Part shown: one piece after another, positions 26,436 through 34,542 of the stretch
How positions within the stretch are numbered: the first letter of the stretch is position 1
Layout: every line of letters begins with the position of its first letter
Assembly (NCBI GenBank): GCA_025963725.1
Contig: JAOQAE010000006.1
Coordinates: forward strand, 558,001 to 622,000
DNA length: 64,000 nucleotides
From: Bacteroidota bacterium
GTDB taxonomy: Bacteria > Bacteroidota > Bacteroidia > 2-12-FULL-35-15
Direction of reading: 5' to 3'
The notes under the pieces: generated by a model
Told to the model about the DNA's origin: nothing
Seen by the model: only the letters and a program-made list of their open reading frames with translations
Databases searched by the model: none
Position numbers and translations under genes: made by a program

Positions 26436-27353
26436 TTACTTCAATGTAATGCTTGATTCACCAACGATCACATCATCGCAGATAATGTTCACAAGGTATT
26501 TGCCCGGAACGAATTCCGCAGGGCTCGGGCAGAACACATCCACCGCCACATCCTCACCGTTATAATTCACATCCTGCTTTGCAGCATAATATCCTTTGGA
26601 CCCGTTGAATTTCACCATGTTCATGTCATCCATGGATTTGGTCAGCTCTTTTCCATCCGGCGTTACAATGCGCACATACACCGCTTTGGTGCCTTTCTTC
26701 GCGATCTTGTTCTCGCCGAGCACAAAGGAAACTTTAATGCGCTCCACACGCGATGCCTTTGTTGTTTCCACTTCTTTCTTTCCGCCCGATTTGAACTTCA
26801 CCCCTTTAACCGTAGGGTTCTCCGCCTTGAGCACAGAACCTAAGTTCACCGTGCTCTGCAGCGCATCCTTGTCTTTGGAAAGCTGTGTTGTTTTATCTTT
26901 CTCGGCATTGAGGTCGGCCGATACCTTATCCTTTTCAACGATCAGGGTTTTGTTCAGCGTATTCAGGGAATCGATCTGCACCACAAAGTGCTTCATGATC
27001 TTGCGCAGCGTTTCTGTTTCTTTCCTGAGCTTGGAGATGATGTAGGCATCGTCCTTGTGCTTCTCCGCCTGCTCCAGCAGCTCGGCGATCTCTGCGCGCT
27101 TATCCTCCAGCTCCTTTTGCAGCGCCACATCATTGGTTTGCAGGGTTGCATATTCCTGCTGCAGGTCCAGGAGGTCCTTCTTCACATTGTCGCGCTCAAC
27201 GGTAACCTGCTCTCTTTCCACCACCACGGTATTTGCACGCCCGCGCTCCTTCAGCCACAGCCATGCGAATGTACCGTTGCCCACCAGTAACAGGGCGAGC
27301 AAAATGAGTAGGATCCTGTTGTTCGACTTTTTTTCTTCCTGCTTGTTTTCCAT
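26436..27353 (-). CDS. Single-pass membrane protein with long coiled coil
   Basis: The 305-residue protein starts with a charged tail (MENKQEEKKSNNR), one membrane segment (ILLILLALLLVGNGTFAWLW), then about 110 residues of heptad-rich coiled coil (EREQVTVERDNVKKDLLDLQ through ALQSTVN). The C-terminal 110 residues are beta-rich (RIKVSFVLGENKIAKKGTKA, GKYLVNIICDDVIVGESSIT). The layout suggests an inner-membrane anchor, a periplasmic rod and a terminal beta-sandwich. I recognise no named family. It is followed by a terminator and divergent from comF, so it is probably a single-gene unit. Confidence 0.8.
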   Translation of the reverse strand: MENKQEEKKSNNRILLILLALLLVGNGTFAWLWLKERGRANTVVVEREQVTVERDNVKKDLLDLQQEYATLQTNDVALQKELEDKRAEIAELLEQAEKHKDDAYIISKLRKETETLRKIMKHFVVQIDSLNTLNKTLIVEKDKVSADLNAEKDKTTQLSKDKDALQSTVNLGSVLKAENPTVKGVKFKSGGKKEVETTKASRVERIKVSFVLGENKIAKKGTKAVYVRIVTPDGKELTKSMDDMNMVKFNGSKGYYAAKQDVNYNGEDVAVDVFCPSPAEFVPGKYLVNIICDDVIVGESSITLK

Positions 27354-27417
27354 ATTTAATTATTGTTTTATTTTGGTGCGGTAAAGTTAACACATTTTAA
27401 TTTTACAGTGTTAAAGT

Positions 27418-28101
27418 ATGTTCGACGATTTTATTTCCCTGATCTTTCCGAGGATCTGCCTTTCCTGCGGGAAAAGCCTTTACAAAAGCGAGCACAGCAT
27501 CTGCACCTATTGCTCCTATCATCTTCCAAAAACAAATTACCACACGGATAACGAAAATCCCATTGCAAAAATTTTCTGGGGGCGCATAAATATTCATTCA
27601 GCTTCCGCGTACTATGCATTCGGCAAAGGCGGAAAAGTGCAGCACCTGATCCACCAGCTGAAATACCGTGGACAAAAAGACATCGGAGTGACATTGGGTA
27701 AATTTTATGGCTACGACCTCCGGAAATGCGATTCCTTTAAAACGGTGGAAACCATCATCCCGGTTCCATTGCATCCCAGGAAGCAGAAGAAGCGCGGCTA
27801 CAACCAGAGCGAGTTCTTTGCGGCCGGACTCGCAGAAACTATGAAAGCTAAAACGGATTTCAGCACGCTGTACCGCGCTTATGAATCGGAGACACAAACG
27901 CGTAAATCACGTTTCAGCCGCTGGAAGAACGTGGAAACGGTGTTCCGCTTAAAGGATCCGGAACAGCTGGCCGGCAGGCACATCCTGCTGGTGGACGATG
28001 TGATCACCACCGGCGCAACGCTGGAAGCCTGCGCACAAACGCTGCTGCAGATCCCCGGTGTGCGGATCAGCATCGCTACAATTGCTTATGCGAGTAATTA
28101 G
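27418..28101 (+). CDS. comF: ComF-family phosphoribosyltransferase-like protein
   Basis: The 227-residue protein has an N-terminal zinc-ribbon (CLSCGKSLYKSEHSICTYC, with paired cysteines) and a type I phosphoribosyltransferase core: IIPVPLHPRKQKKRGYNQSE and the PRPP loop HILLVDDVITTGATLEAC. ComF is tied to DNA uptake in competent bacteria; in many Bacteroidota it is kept as a general amidophosphoribosyltransferase-like protein whose substrate is unknown. No other competence genes lie nearby. Its 3' flank carries strong palindromes (28114-28220). Confidence 0.93.
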   Translation: MFDDFISLIFPRICLSCGKSLYKSEHSICTYCSYHLPKTNYHTDNENPIAKIFWGRINIHSASAYYAFGKGGKVQHLIHQLKYRGQKDIGVTLGKFYGYDLRKCDSFKTVETIIPVPLHPRKQKKRGYNQSEFFAAGLAETMKAKTDFSTLYRAYESETQTRKSRFSRWKNVETVFRLKDPEQLAGRHILLVDDVITTGATLEACAQTLLQIPGVRISIATIAYASN

Positions 28102-28113
28102 CTTTCTGTGTAC

Positions 28114-28220
28114 CAGATGTCACTTCGACCCGATAGCTATCGGGTTCGACCGCAGGGAGAGTATCGAGAAGTGAGGCTTGTTCTCGATACGCTCGTACCT
28201 CGCACTCGAACTGACGCTAA
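28114..28220. repeat. Intergenic palindromic element, TCGAGAA / GTATCGAG family
   Basis: Two perfect hairpins are present: CCCGATAGCTATCGGG (28129-28144) and GTATCGAGAA (28161-28170) with TTCTCGATAC (28181-28190). The element lies 13 nt after comF and is bounded by TCACTTCGA and TCGAACTGA. Related text occurs at 37739-37771 and 60241-60352. Confidence 0.65.
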
Positions 28221-28288
28221 ATAAATCCGTGGAGCATCAGCATTCTATTTACTTAATTAACCGAACTCCAGCAAACTTCTTTTTTCGC

Positions 28289-28296
28289 TATCTTTG
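28289..28296 (+). promoter_or_regulatory. -7 box TATCTTTG before the msrC-like gene
   Basis: Exact TAnnTTTG match 19 nt before the ATG at 28316. No TTG lies at the usual spacing. Confidence 0.45.
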
Positions 28297-28315
28297 AGGC
28301 TGCTTATTTAAAGAG

Positions 28316-28825
28316 ATGTCAGAATCATTAGCCGTTACAGGCACCACAAAGAAAGAGCGGTACGAATCGCTGCTGCCGCAGATCAAAGCGCTGGTGGAAG
28401 GGGAAAGCGATCCTATCGCCAACCTTTCAAATATTATGGCGGCTTTGAAATACGGGATGGATTTTTTCTGGGTGGGTGTGTATTTGGCGGGCGCAAAACA
28501 ATTAATATTAGGGCCGTTCCAGGGGCCGGTGGCCTGCACCCGCATTGCTTTCGGAAAAGGCGTTTGCGGTGCCTGCTGGGAGCAAAAGCAAACGATCATC
28601 GTGGAGGATGTAGACAAATTTCCGGGGCACATCGCCTGCAGCTCCCTCTCTAAATCGGAGATCGTGCTGCCTGCATTTGATAAGGATGGTAATGTAACGC
28701 TGGTGCTGGATGTTGACAGCGAGCACCTTGCCTCGTTTGATGAAACGGATAAGACATACCTGCAACAGGTCATTGAACTAATCGAAGGCTTCACACCTGC
28801 CCTCCCTAAAACAGAGGGAAATTAA
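28316..28825 (+). CDS. msrC: Free methionine-(R)-sulfoxide reductase (GAF domain)
   Basis: The 169-residue protein is one GAF domain of the fRMsr family. Cys74, Cys84 and Cys108 have the 10- and 24-residue spacing of the catalytic and resolving cysteines of E. coli fRMsr (84, 94, 118). They sit in GPVACTRIAFGKGVCGACWE and FPGHIACSSLSKSEIVLP. The enzyme reduces free Met-R-sulfoxide with thioredoxin as donor. The stop is 2 nt before the start of the Ig-like lipoprotein gene, so the two are probably cotranscribed. Confidence 0.94.
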   Translation: MSESLAVTGTTKKERYESLLPQIKALVEGESDPIANLSNIMAALKYGMDFFWVGVYLAGAKQLILGPFQGPVACTRIAFGKGVCGACWEQKQTIIVEDVDKFPGHIACSSLSKSEIVLPAFDKDGNVTLVLDVDSEHLASFDETDKTYLQQVIELIEGFTPALPKTEGN

Positions 28826-28827
28826 CT

Positions 28828-30555
28828 ATGCTGCAATTTCCCAACAACAGCTTTTTGTACGTTTTAAAAGTGATGGCGCTTTCACTCCTGGCCTCCTCCT
28901 GCGCACAGGTGGTGGCTCCGGGAGGCGGCAAGCGCGACAATGACCCGCCGAAGATCGTGAAATACAGTCCGGACAGCGCCCAGCTCAATTTCAATTCCAA
29001 CACCATCGAGCTTACCTTCGATGAATACATCCAGCTGAAAGACCTCAACAACCAGCTGCTGATCTCACCTCCGCTTGCAACAACGCCCGACTTTAAAGTA
29101 AAGAACAAGACGCTGACGATCACACTCGACAAAACGGAGCTGAAGCCGAACACCACCTACTCGATCAATTTCGGCAATGCCCTGCAGGATATCAACGAAA
29201 ATAATCCGAATGAAAATTTCAGTTATATCTTTTCCACCGGGAGCTTTATTGATTCACTGAAGGTGAAAGGGAAAGTGCAGACGGCATTCGACCACAAGGC
29301 CGAAAAAGGGATCTTCGTGATGCTGTATGCCAATATGGACGACAGCGCAGTTTACAAAGCCCAGCCCGATTACTTCGCAAAGACCACTGCTGACGGCAGC
29401 TTCCAGGTAAACAACATCAGGCAGGGAAAGTATAAGATCGTGGCGCTGAAAGATGCGAACGCCCATTACAAATATGATGGCGATGCCGAAAACATAGGCT
29501 TCAGTGATACTCTTGTAGACCCTGCTGAAAAGAAGGAAATAAAGCTGGACCTATTTAAGGAACGGGCGAACAAAATTTTTGTAAAGAGGTACATGAATCC
29601 TACCTACGGCAAGATCACGATCATGCTGAATGAAGGCAGCGACAGCATCCGTGTCACTAATATAACGAACGACCAGAAAGGTGTGCAGGAGTTTGTGAAC
29701 TTTTCGAAGAACAGGGATACGATCACCTACTGGGTGAAGAACTATACCAAGGATTCGCTAAAGCTCCGGGTCAGCAATGGCAACGTGGCAATTGATACGC
29801 TGGAGTTTAAGATGATCACGCTCGAAGATGCGTTAAAATCGAAACGCAACCCGCTGAAGCTTTCTGTGGTGCGCAGCCCGGGAGGCAACCAGGAATATGA
29901 TCTGGGGGGGGGGATTTATTTGAACTTCTCCAATCCTATTAATAATATAAGCCTTAACAATAAAATCGAGTTTAAAGAGGATACATCATTATTTCGAACG
30001 AACTATCATCCCTCTTTCATTTATGATAATATGCATGTCGAGTATGGCTTTTTGGATTCAAGTAATACTATTACTGAACTTCCTGACAATCCTGGAGTAG
30101 CGATTAGCGCTCCTGTCTTTACAAATTTCACATTAAAGGAAAATACAAAATATCACCTCTTCATTCCCCCCGGCACCTTCACTGATATTTTCGGATTAAA
30201 GAACGACTCGATCAAATTAGATTTTAAAACCCGTGAAGCAAAGTATTACGGCAGCTTAAAGCTAAAGGTGAATGTTGCCGAGAATGCAACCGGCAAGTAC
30301 ATTGTGCAATTGCTGGATGACCGTGAAGCTGTGGTTCGTGAAGATTTTATTTCAAAAACAGAAACGCTTACTTACAATTATCTGCATCCCAACAAGTACC
30401 ACCTGAAAATGATCTACGATGCCAACGGCAACTGGAAATGGGACAGCGGCGATTACCTGAAAAAGATCCAGCCGGAGAGAGTTATTTTTAATCCTGAAAC
30501 GATCACGATCCGCTCGAACTGGGATGCGGAGATAGAATGGCAGATTACGCGATAA
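28828..30555 (+). CDS. Ig-like lipoprotein with internal G10 tract
   Basis: The 575-residue protein starts 2 nt after msrC. Its leader ends in a lipobox (MALSLLASSCAQVVAPGGGK), with the lipid-bearing cysteine about residue 25. Residues about 40-130 are a bacterial Ig-like domain (PPKIVKYSPDSAQLNF, IELTFDEYIQLKDL, LKPNTTYSINFGNALQDINE). Carboxypeptidase-regulatory-like beta domains follow (KVKGKVQTAFDHKAEKG, DGSFQVNNIRQGKYKIVALK) and recur at the end (YDANGNWKWDSGDYL). A run of ten G at 29904-29913 encodes Gly360-362. The next 330 nt are clearly more AT-rich than the rest. Function unknown; probably exposed at the outer membrane. Confidence 0.85.
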   Translation: MLQFPNNSFLYVLKVMALSLLASSCAQVVAPGGGKRDNDPPKIVKYSPDSAQLNFNSNTIELTFDEYIQLKDLNNQLLISPPLATTPDFKVKNKTLTITLDKTELKPNTTYSINFGNALQDINENNPNENFSYIFSTGSFIDSLKVKGKVQTAFDHKAEKGIFVMLYANMDDSAVYKAQPDYFAKTTADGSFQVNNIRQGKYKIVALKDANAHYKYDGDAENIGFSDTLVDPAEKKEIKLDLFKERANKIFVKRYMNPTYGKITIMLNEGSDSIRVTNITNDQKGVQEFVNFSKNRDTITYWVKNYTKDSLKLRVSNGNVAIDTLEFKMITLEDALKSKRNPLKLSVVRSPGGNQEYDLGGGIYLNFSNPINNISLNNKIEFKEDTSLFRTNYHPSFIYDNMHVEYGFLDSSNTITELPDNPGVAISAPVFTNFTLKENTKYHLFIPPGTFTDIFGLKNDSIKLDFKTREAKYYGSLKLKVNVAENATGKYIVQLLDDREAVVREDFISKTETLTYNYLHPNKYHLKMIYDANGNWKWDSGDYLKKIQPERVIFNPETITIRSNWDAEIEWQITR

Positions 30556-30564
30556 TCACTCAGA

Positions 30565-30600
30565 CTCACCCTAACCCTCTCCAAAGGAGAGGGAACTGAT
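30565..30600. repeat. CCCTCTCC palindromic intergenic repeat
   Basis: CCCTCTCC (30575-30582) AAA GGAGAGGG (30586-30593) is a perfect hairpin, preceded by ACCCTAA and followed by AACTGATCGC. It is related to the CCCTCCT repeats of 22.7-23.1 kb and lies between convergent genes, where it may also stop transcription. Confidence 0.65.
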
Positions 30601-30657
30601 CGCGGTCTGAAAGATCATCCGTGGTATCTGTGTAATCTGTGGTGAAATCAATTTGAT

Positions 30658-31950
30658 CTACGCGAAGCGCGCCGTGATCTTTGCTTCCACGTAATCCCTC
30701 AGCTCATCGATCTTAATATGCTCCACCACTTCCGAAGCGAAGGCATGCATCAGCAGCTTTTTTGCGGATGCCTCGCTCAGCCCGCGGGCGCGAAGGTAAA
30801 AGATCTTATCCTCGTCGAGCTTACCGGTGGATGTTCCATGCGAGCACTTCACATCATCGGCATAAATTTCCAGCTGCGGCTTTGTATTAATGGTGCCGTC
30901 ATCGCTCAGCAGAATATTCTTGTTCGACTGGAACGCATTCGTTTTCTGCGCATCCTTCCTCACATAAATTTTCCCGTTAAAGGTAGCTGTTGATTTTTCT
31001 TCAATAATGCCTTTGTACAGCTCATTGCTGTTGCAGTTCGGCTTGCGGTGGTCTACCAGCGTGTGGTTGTCGACCGACTGATTTCCCTTCGTGAGGTACA
31101 ATCCGTTCAAATGGGTCTCGATCTGCTCATCATCCAGAACGATGTTCAGGTTGTTCCGCACAAGCGAACCGCTAAGCGTGAAGTTATTGGTGGAAAACAC
31201 GCTCTGCTTTTTCTGTAGCGCCTGTGTTGTGTTCACAAGATAGCCGTTCTCATTTTCCTCCTGGATCTTGTAGTGCTGCAGGATGGCAGATGCATCAATG
31301 AAGAGCTCTGTGAGCGCATTGCTGAACACCTTGGCAGAGGCATCAACCGTAACAAAGGATTCGATAACGGTGGCCTGCGCATTTTCTTCCAGCACAATTA
31401 AATTGCGCGGATGAATGATCATGCTTTCCGACGAAGAGGAAATGTGAATGATGTGAACGGGCCTCTCGATAACTGTGCCCTTCTCAACATGCATAAACAC
31501 GCCGCCAGTGGCCATTGCCGTATTCAGCGCCACGAAGGGGTCACTGTTTATATCCGCGTATTTTGCGTAATGCTTCTGAAAAACAGCGTTGCCAGATGCT
31601 TCCGCAATGTCCATCACCTGCAGGCCCTTGATGTTGTTGTTGAACTTTGTATGCTCCGCGGAAAACCGTCCGTTGATGATCACCAGCACAATGGCATTGC
31701 CGATCACTTTCAGGCTGTTCAGCTGCCCTTCGGAAATTGGTTTTGGCGAGGCCGCTGCAAGATCGCCTTTCAGCGCCTGCTCCATGTTCACGTATTTATA
31801 CTCCTCACTTTTACGTCCGGGAACCCCGAGCTTTGAAAAGCTTTCCATTGCCTGCTCACGCAGTATTCCATCGCCGAACAGGGTGTTCTTTGATGCGGTA
31901 AAACCGGCAATGAGCTTGTCGGTGATTGTATTTTTTATAATGGTTTCCAT
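30658..31950 (-). CDS. sufD: Fe-S cluster assembly protein SufD
   Basis: The 430-residue protein is SufD: an N-terminal helical part (SFSKLGVPGRKSEEYKYVNM), the beta-helix core (NNFTLSGSLVRNNLNIVLDD, VDHRKPNCNSNELYKGIIEE, TNAFQSNKNILLSDDGTINT) and the end ADDVKCSHGTSTGKLDEDKI. SufD forms the SufBC2D scaffold where Fe-S clusters are built. It is last in the operon sufA-sufB-(membrane protein)-sufC-sufD, 79 nt after sufC; the cysteine desulfurase SufS and SufE are not found in the window. Confidence 0.96.
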   Translation of the reverse strand: METIIKNTITDKLIAGFTASKNTLFGDGILREQAMESFSKLGVPGRKSEEYKYVNMEQALKGDLAAASPKPISEGQLNSLKVIGNAIVLVIINGRFSAEHTKFNNNIKGLQVMDIAEASGNAVFQKHYAKYADINSDPFVALNTAMATGGVFMHVEKGTVIERPVHIIHISSSSESMIIHPRNLIVLEENAQATVIESFVTVDASAKVFSNALTELFIDASAILQHYKIQEENENGYLVNTTQALQKKQSVFSTNNFTLSGSLVRNNLNIVLDDEQIETHLNGLYLTKGNQSVDNHTLVDHRKPNCNSNELYKGIIEEKSTATFNGKIYVRKDAQKTNAFQSNKNILLSDDGTINTKPQLEIYADDVKCSHGTSTGKLDEDKIFYLRARGLSEASAKKLLMHAFASEVVEHIKIDELRDYVEAKITARFA

Positions 31951-31978
31951 TTTATGCTTATCGTATGTATGAACAGGA

Positions 31979-32004
31979 TGCTTCGGCTGCGTTCAGCATG
32001 ACAC
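31979..32004. repeat. Short repeat word CTTCGGCTGCGTTCAGCATGAC in the sufC-sufD gap
   Basis: The 26-bp word between sufC and sufD is the same family as the CTGAGCGCAGCCGAAGGA words at 49119 and 57877, in reverse orientation. It is the only such repeat seen inside an operon here. Confidence 0.5.
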
Positions 32005-32029
32005 ACTGCTCCTTAATTTAACCTGATTA

Positions 32030-32782
32030 TTACGCCCCGATCTCCGCCTTGATAAAATCGTATCCTTTTTCCTCCAGCTCGAGCGCCAGCTCTTTTCCGC
32101 CGGAGCGTACGATCTTTCCATTGTACAGGATGTGCACAAAATCCGGAACGATGTAATCGAGCAAACGCTGGTAGTGGGTGATCACCACGGTTGCATTCTC
32201 TTTTGTCTTGAGCTTGTTCACGCCGCCTGCAACAATGCGCAGCGCGTCGATGTCGAGCCCGCTGTCGGTTTCATCGAGGATCGCCAGCTTCGGTTGCAGC
32301 ATGGCCATCTGGAAGATCTCATTCCTTTTCTTCTCGCCTCCGCTGAAGCCTTCGTTCACCGAACGGTTTGCCAGCTTGCCATCCAGCTCCACGAGCTTTT
32401 GCTTTTCCTTCACCATTGCGAGGAAATCCTTCGCTTCCATCGGTGTTTCTCCCCTGTATGCGCGGATCTCGTTGATCGCGGTTTTTAAAAAGTTGATGTT
32501 GCTTACACCCGGAATTTCAACCGGGTATTGGAATGCAAGAAAAACGCCTTCACGTGCCCTGTCTTCCGGCGCCAGCTCCAGCAGGTCTTTCCCGTTAAAG
32601 GTAACCGAGCCCTCTGTCACTTCATATTCTTCACGGCCGGCAAGCACCGACGATAATGTACTTTTCCCCGAGCCGTTCGGCCCCATGATCGCATGCACTT
32701 CGCCCGCTTTGATCTCGAGGTTGATCCCTTTCAATATCTCCTTGCCATCGATGGAGGCGTGTAAATTTTTTATGCTTAACAT
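32030..32782 (-). CDS. sufC: Fe-S assembly ATPase SufC
   Basis: The 250-residue ABC-type ATPase shows Walker A (MGPNGSGKSTLSSVLAG), the signature NEGFSGGEKKRNEIFQM, Walker B (LAILDETDSGLDIDAL) and the H-loop VVITHYQRLLDYI. SufC powers the SufBCD scaffold and does not transport. Its ATG begins 1 nt after the stop of the membrane-protein gene upstream, so the two are tightly coupled. Confidence 0.97.
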   Translation of the reverse strand: MLSIKNLHASIDGKEILKGINLEIKAGEVHAIMGPNGSGKSTLSSVLAGREEYEVTEGSVTFNGKDLLELAPEDRAREGVFLAFQYPVEIPGVSNINFLKTAINEIRAYRGETPMEAKDFLAMVKEKQKLVELDGKLANRSVNEGFSGGEKKRNEIFQMAMLQPKLAILDETDSGLDIDALRIVAGGVNKLKTKENATVVITHYQRLLDYIVPDFVHILYNGKIVRSGGKELALELEEKGYDFIKAEIGA

Positions 32783-32783
32783 T

Positions 32784-34523
32784 TTAAGATGTTTTAAAAT
32801 TATAATTATATACTTCTACGTTAAAATTCTGTATTGAAAACGACTGCTTTGCCTTGTTCCAGATGTAGATCCCGAGCTTATCCCCCGGCACTACCTTATC
32901 GGCGATCGTCACCCTGTAATTGAAAGCTTCCCAGGCACAGCAGGTATCTGCCGGCACTTCATTGATCTTGAATGCCTGGTAGCTTTTTGATTCGCCGTTC
33001 TCTTTCTGCAGGTGCACCACTACCATCGCTTCCTGCGATGAGTTCAGCGCTTCCTCTTTCCGCTCCAGCGAAATTTTTACATACAGCTTGTTGCTGCTGA
33101 TCTTTAAAGGATTGATGTCGTTCAGCAAACCGTACTCTGTATCTTTAAGATCAACGGCTTGCTTTTGATCCGAGGAATAGATCATTTCCGGCGGAGTGTC
33201 CGCATCCGCATACGGTGCAAGGTCCATGCAGCCGCCAAGCACGCCGGCATACGATTCATCGGTATTTAAAAAAATGTATCTGAACTTATTGTAATTCATC
33301 CCCGCTGCCGGCAGAATTCCCGCCTGGTACTGGAAGCAGAATACGAGGCTGATGAGCGAGGCAGACATCAGCGCCGGCACCGCCATAAACTTGATCCATT
33401 TTTTCGCGATGTATGTAAGCAGCATTGCCAGCAGGACCGCGAAAAGCGCGTAATAATCAACAAAGGTGCGAATGCCCAGACCGTCGAAATACGTGTAGCC
33501 CCAATAGCAGGAAAACAGGTAAAAGCTGAAGGCGAGAAAGCCCGACAGGATCCAGAACCTGAACCTGTTCTCTTTGAACAAAGGGATCAAACCCAGCAGG
33601 ACTAAGAGACAGAGCGGTGTATAGATAAAAAAGCCCGAATCGAAGCCGAACAGCATGAGCCATGTATGCGGATCGCTGAAATAAAATCCGTTGCCCTTGT
33701 AGCTCCATTGAATGAACTGCCCGTTCTGCGCATACCATACTGCCGACTGGATAAAAAGCACACTAAAGAATATAAGCGCTGAAACAATGAGCGCTCTTTT
33801 ATCACGAAAAAAGGCAGCAAGCACCGTTTTAAAATTGCTGAAAGAACCTGCAAGGAATGGCAGCGTAAAAATGATGATCCCGTTTACCGGCCTGATCAGG
33901 ATCACCAGCGCAAATAATAAGGCTGCAAGATAAAGGTGCTTCCGGGAAAATTGCGCAAACAGCTTTTTTGCATAAAATAAAAAAGCGCTGATCATTGCAA
34001 AGGAATACACGTGCGCCATGGAAGGCTCTATGATCGCGTAGTTGAGCAGGTTGGTGCCAAAGAATACCAGCAGCAATGTAATGGCGATGACCTTGTCGCT
34101 GAAATTGAATTCCGCCAGCAGGCGCCTGAGAAAATACAGTCCGAGCGTTAAATAAAAAAGTGCGCCCACGCTCACCATCTTCAAAAAAGGCTCGCTAAGG
34201 CCATTGAGGTCGGCATCGATGATCGTGGAGCAGATGTAGCCGATCCCGAAAAATGGAGAAAGCAATAAGGAAACACCCAGTGGATGCACATTGATCGTTC
34301 CCGTGGCGGTTGGAATGATGTACCAGGGTGAAAGATCCTGTGCGCCCAAGTCCTGGTTGATGAAAATAGAAACGAGGTATGAATAATAATCGGCGCCATC
34401 ACCGTCCACAATGTAAAGGTATTTATCATCCTCCCAGCGGAAGAACCAAACGAGGAGCACACTGGCGCATACAATAAAAGCGATGGTAAGCCTGGAAAAA
34501 AAGTATGGTTTGTTTTTGAACAC
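32784..34523 (-). CDS. Polytopic membrane protein (GT-C glycosyltransferase-like) embedded in the suf operon
   Basis: The 579-residue protein has about ten membrane segments between residues 10 and 420 and a soluble beta-rich C-terminal part (about 430-579). A first extracytoplasmic loop contains DGDGADYYSYL, like the acidic loop of GT-C glycosyltransferases (ArnT, PMT, GT39). The segment PLGVSLLLSPFFGIGY and the later STIIDADLNG also fit that fold, but no family name is certain. It stands 19 nt after sufB and 1 nt before sufC, inside an otherwise standard suf operon, which is unusual. A role in Fe-S assembly is not suggested by the sequence; it may be a chance insertion. Confidence 0.8.
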   Translation of the reverse strand: MFKNKPYFFSRLTIAFIVCASVLLVWFFRWEDDKYLYIVDGDGADYYSYLVSIFINQDLGAQDLSPWYIIPTATGTINVHPLGVSLLLSPFFGIGYICSTIIDADLNGLSEPFLKMVSVGALFYLTLGLYFLRRLLAEFNFSDKVIAITLLLVFFGTNLLNYAIIEPSMAHVYSFAMISAFLFYAKKLFAQFSRKHLYLAALLFALVILIRPVNGIIIFTLPFLAGSFSNFKTVLAAFFRDKRALIVSALIFFSVLFIQSAVWYAQNGQFIQWSYKGNGFYFSDPHTWLMLFGFDSGFFIYTPLCLLVLLGLIPLFKENRFRFWILSGFLAFSFYLFSCYWGYTYFDGLGIRTFVDYYALFAVLLAMLLTYIAKKWIKFMAVPALMSASLISLVFCFQYQAGILPAAGMNYNKFRYIFLNTDESYAGVLGGCMDLAPYADADTPPEMIYSSDQKQAVDLKDTEYGLLNDINPLKISSNKLYVKISLERKEEALNSSQEAMVVVHLQKENGESKSYQAFKINEVPADTCCAWEAFNYRVTIADKVVPGDKLGIYIWNKAKQSFSIQNFNVEVYNYNFKTS

Positions 34524-34542
34524 GCCGGTTAATTGTCTTGAT

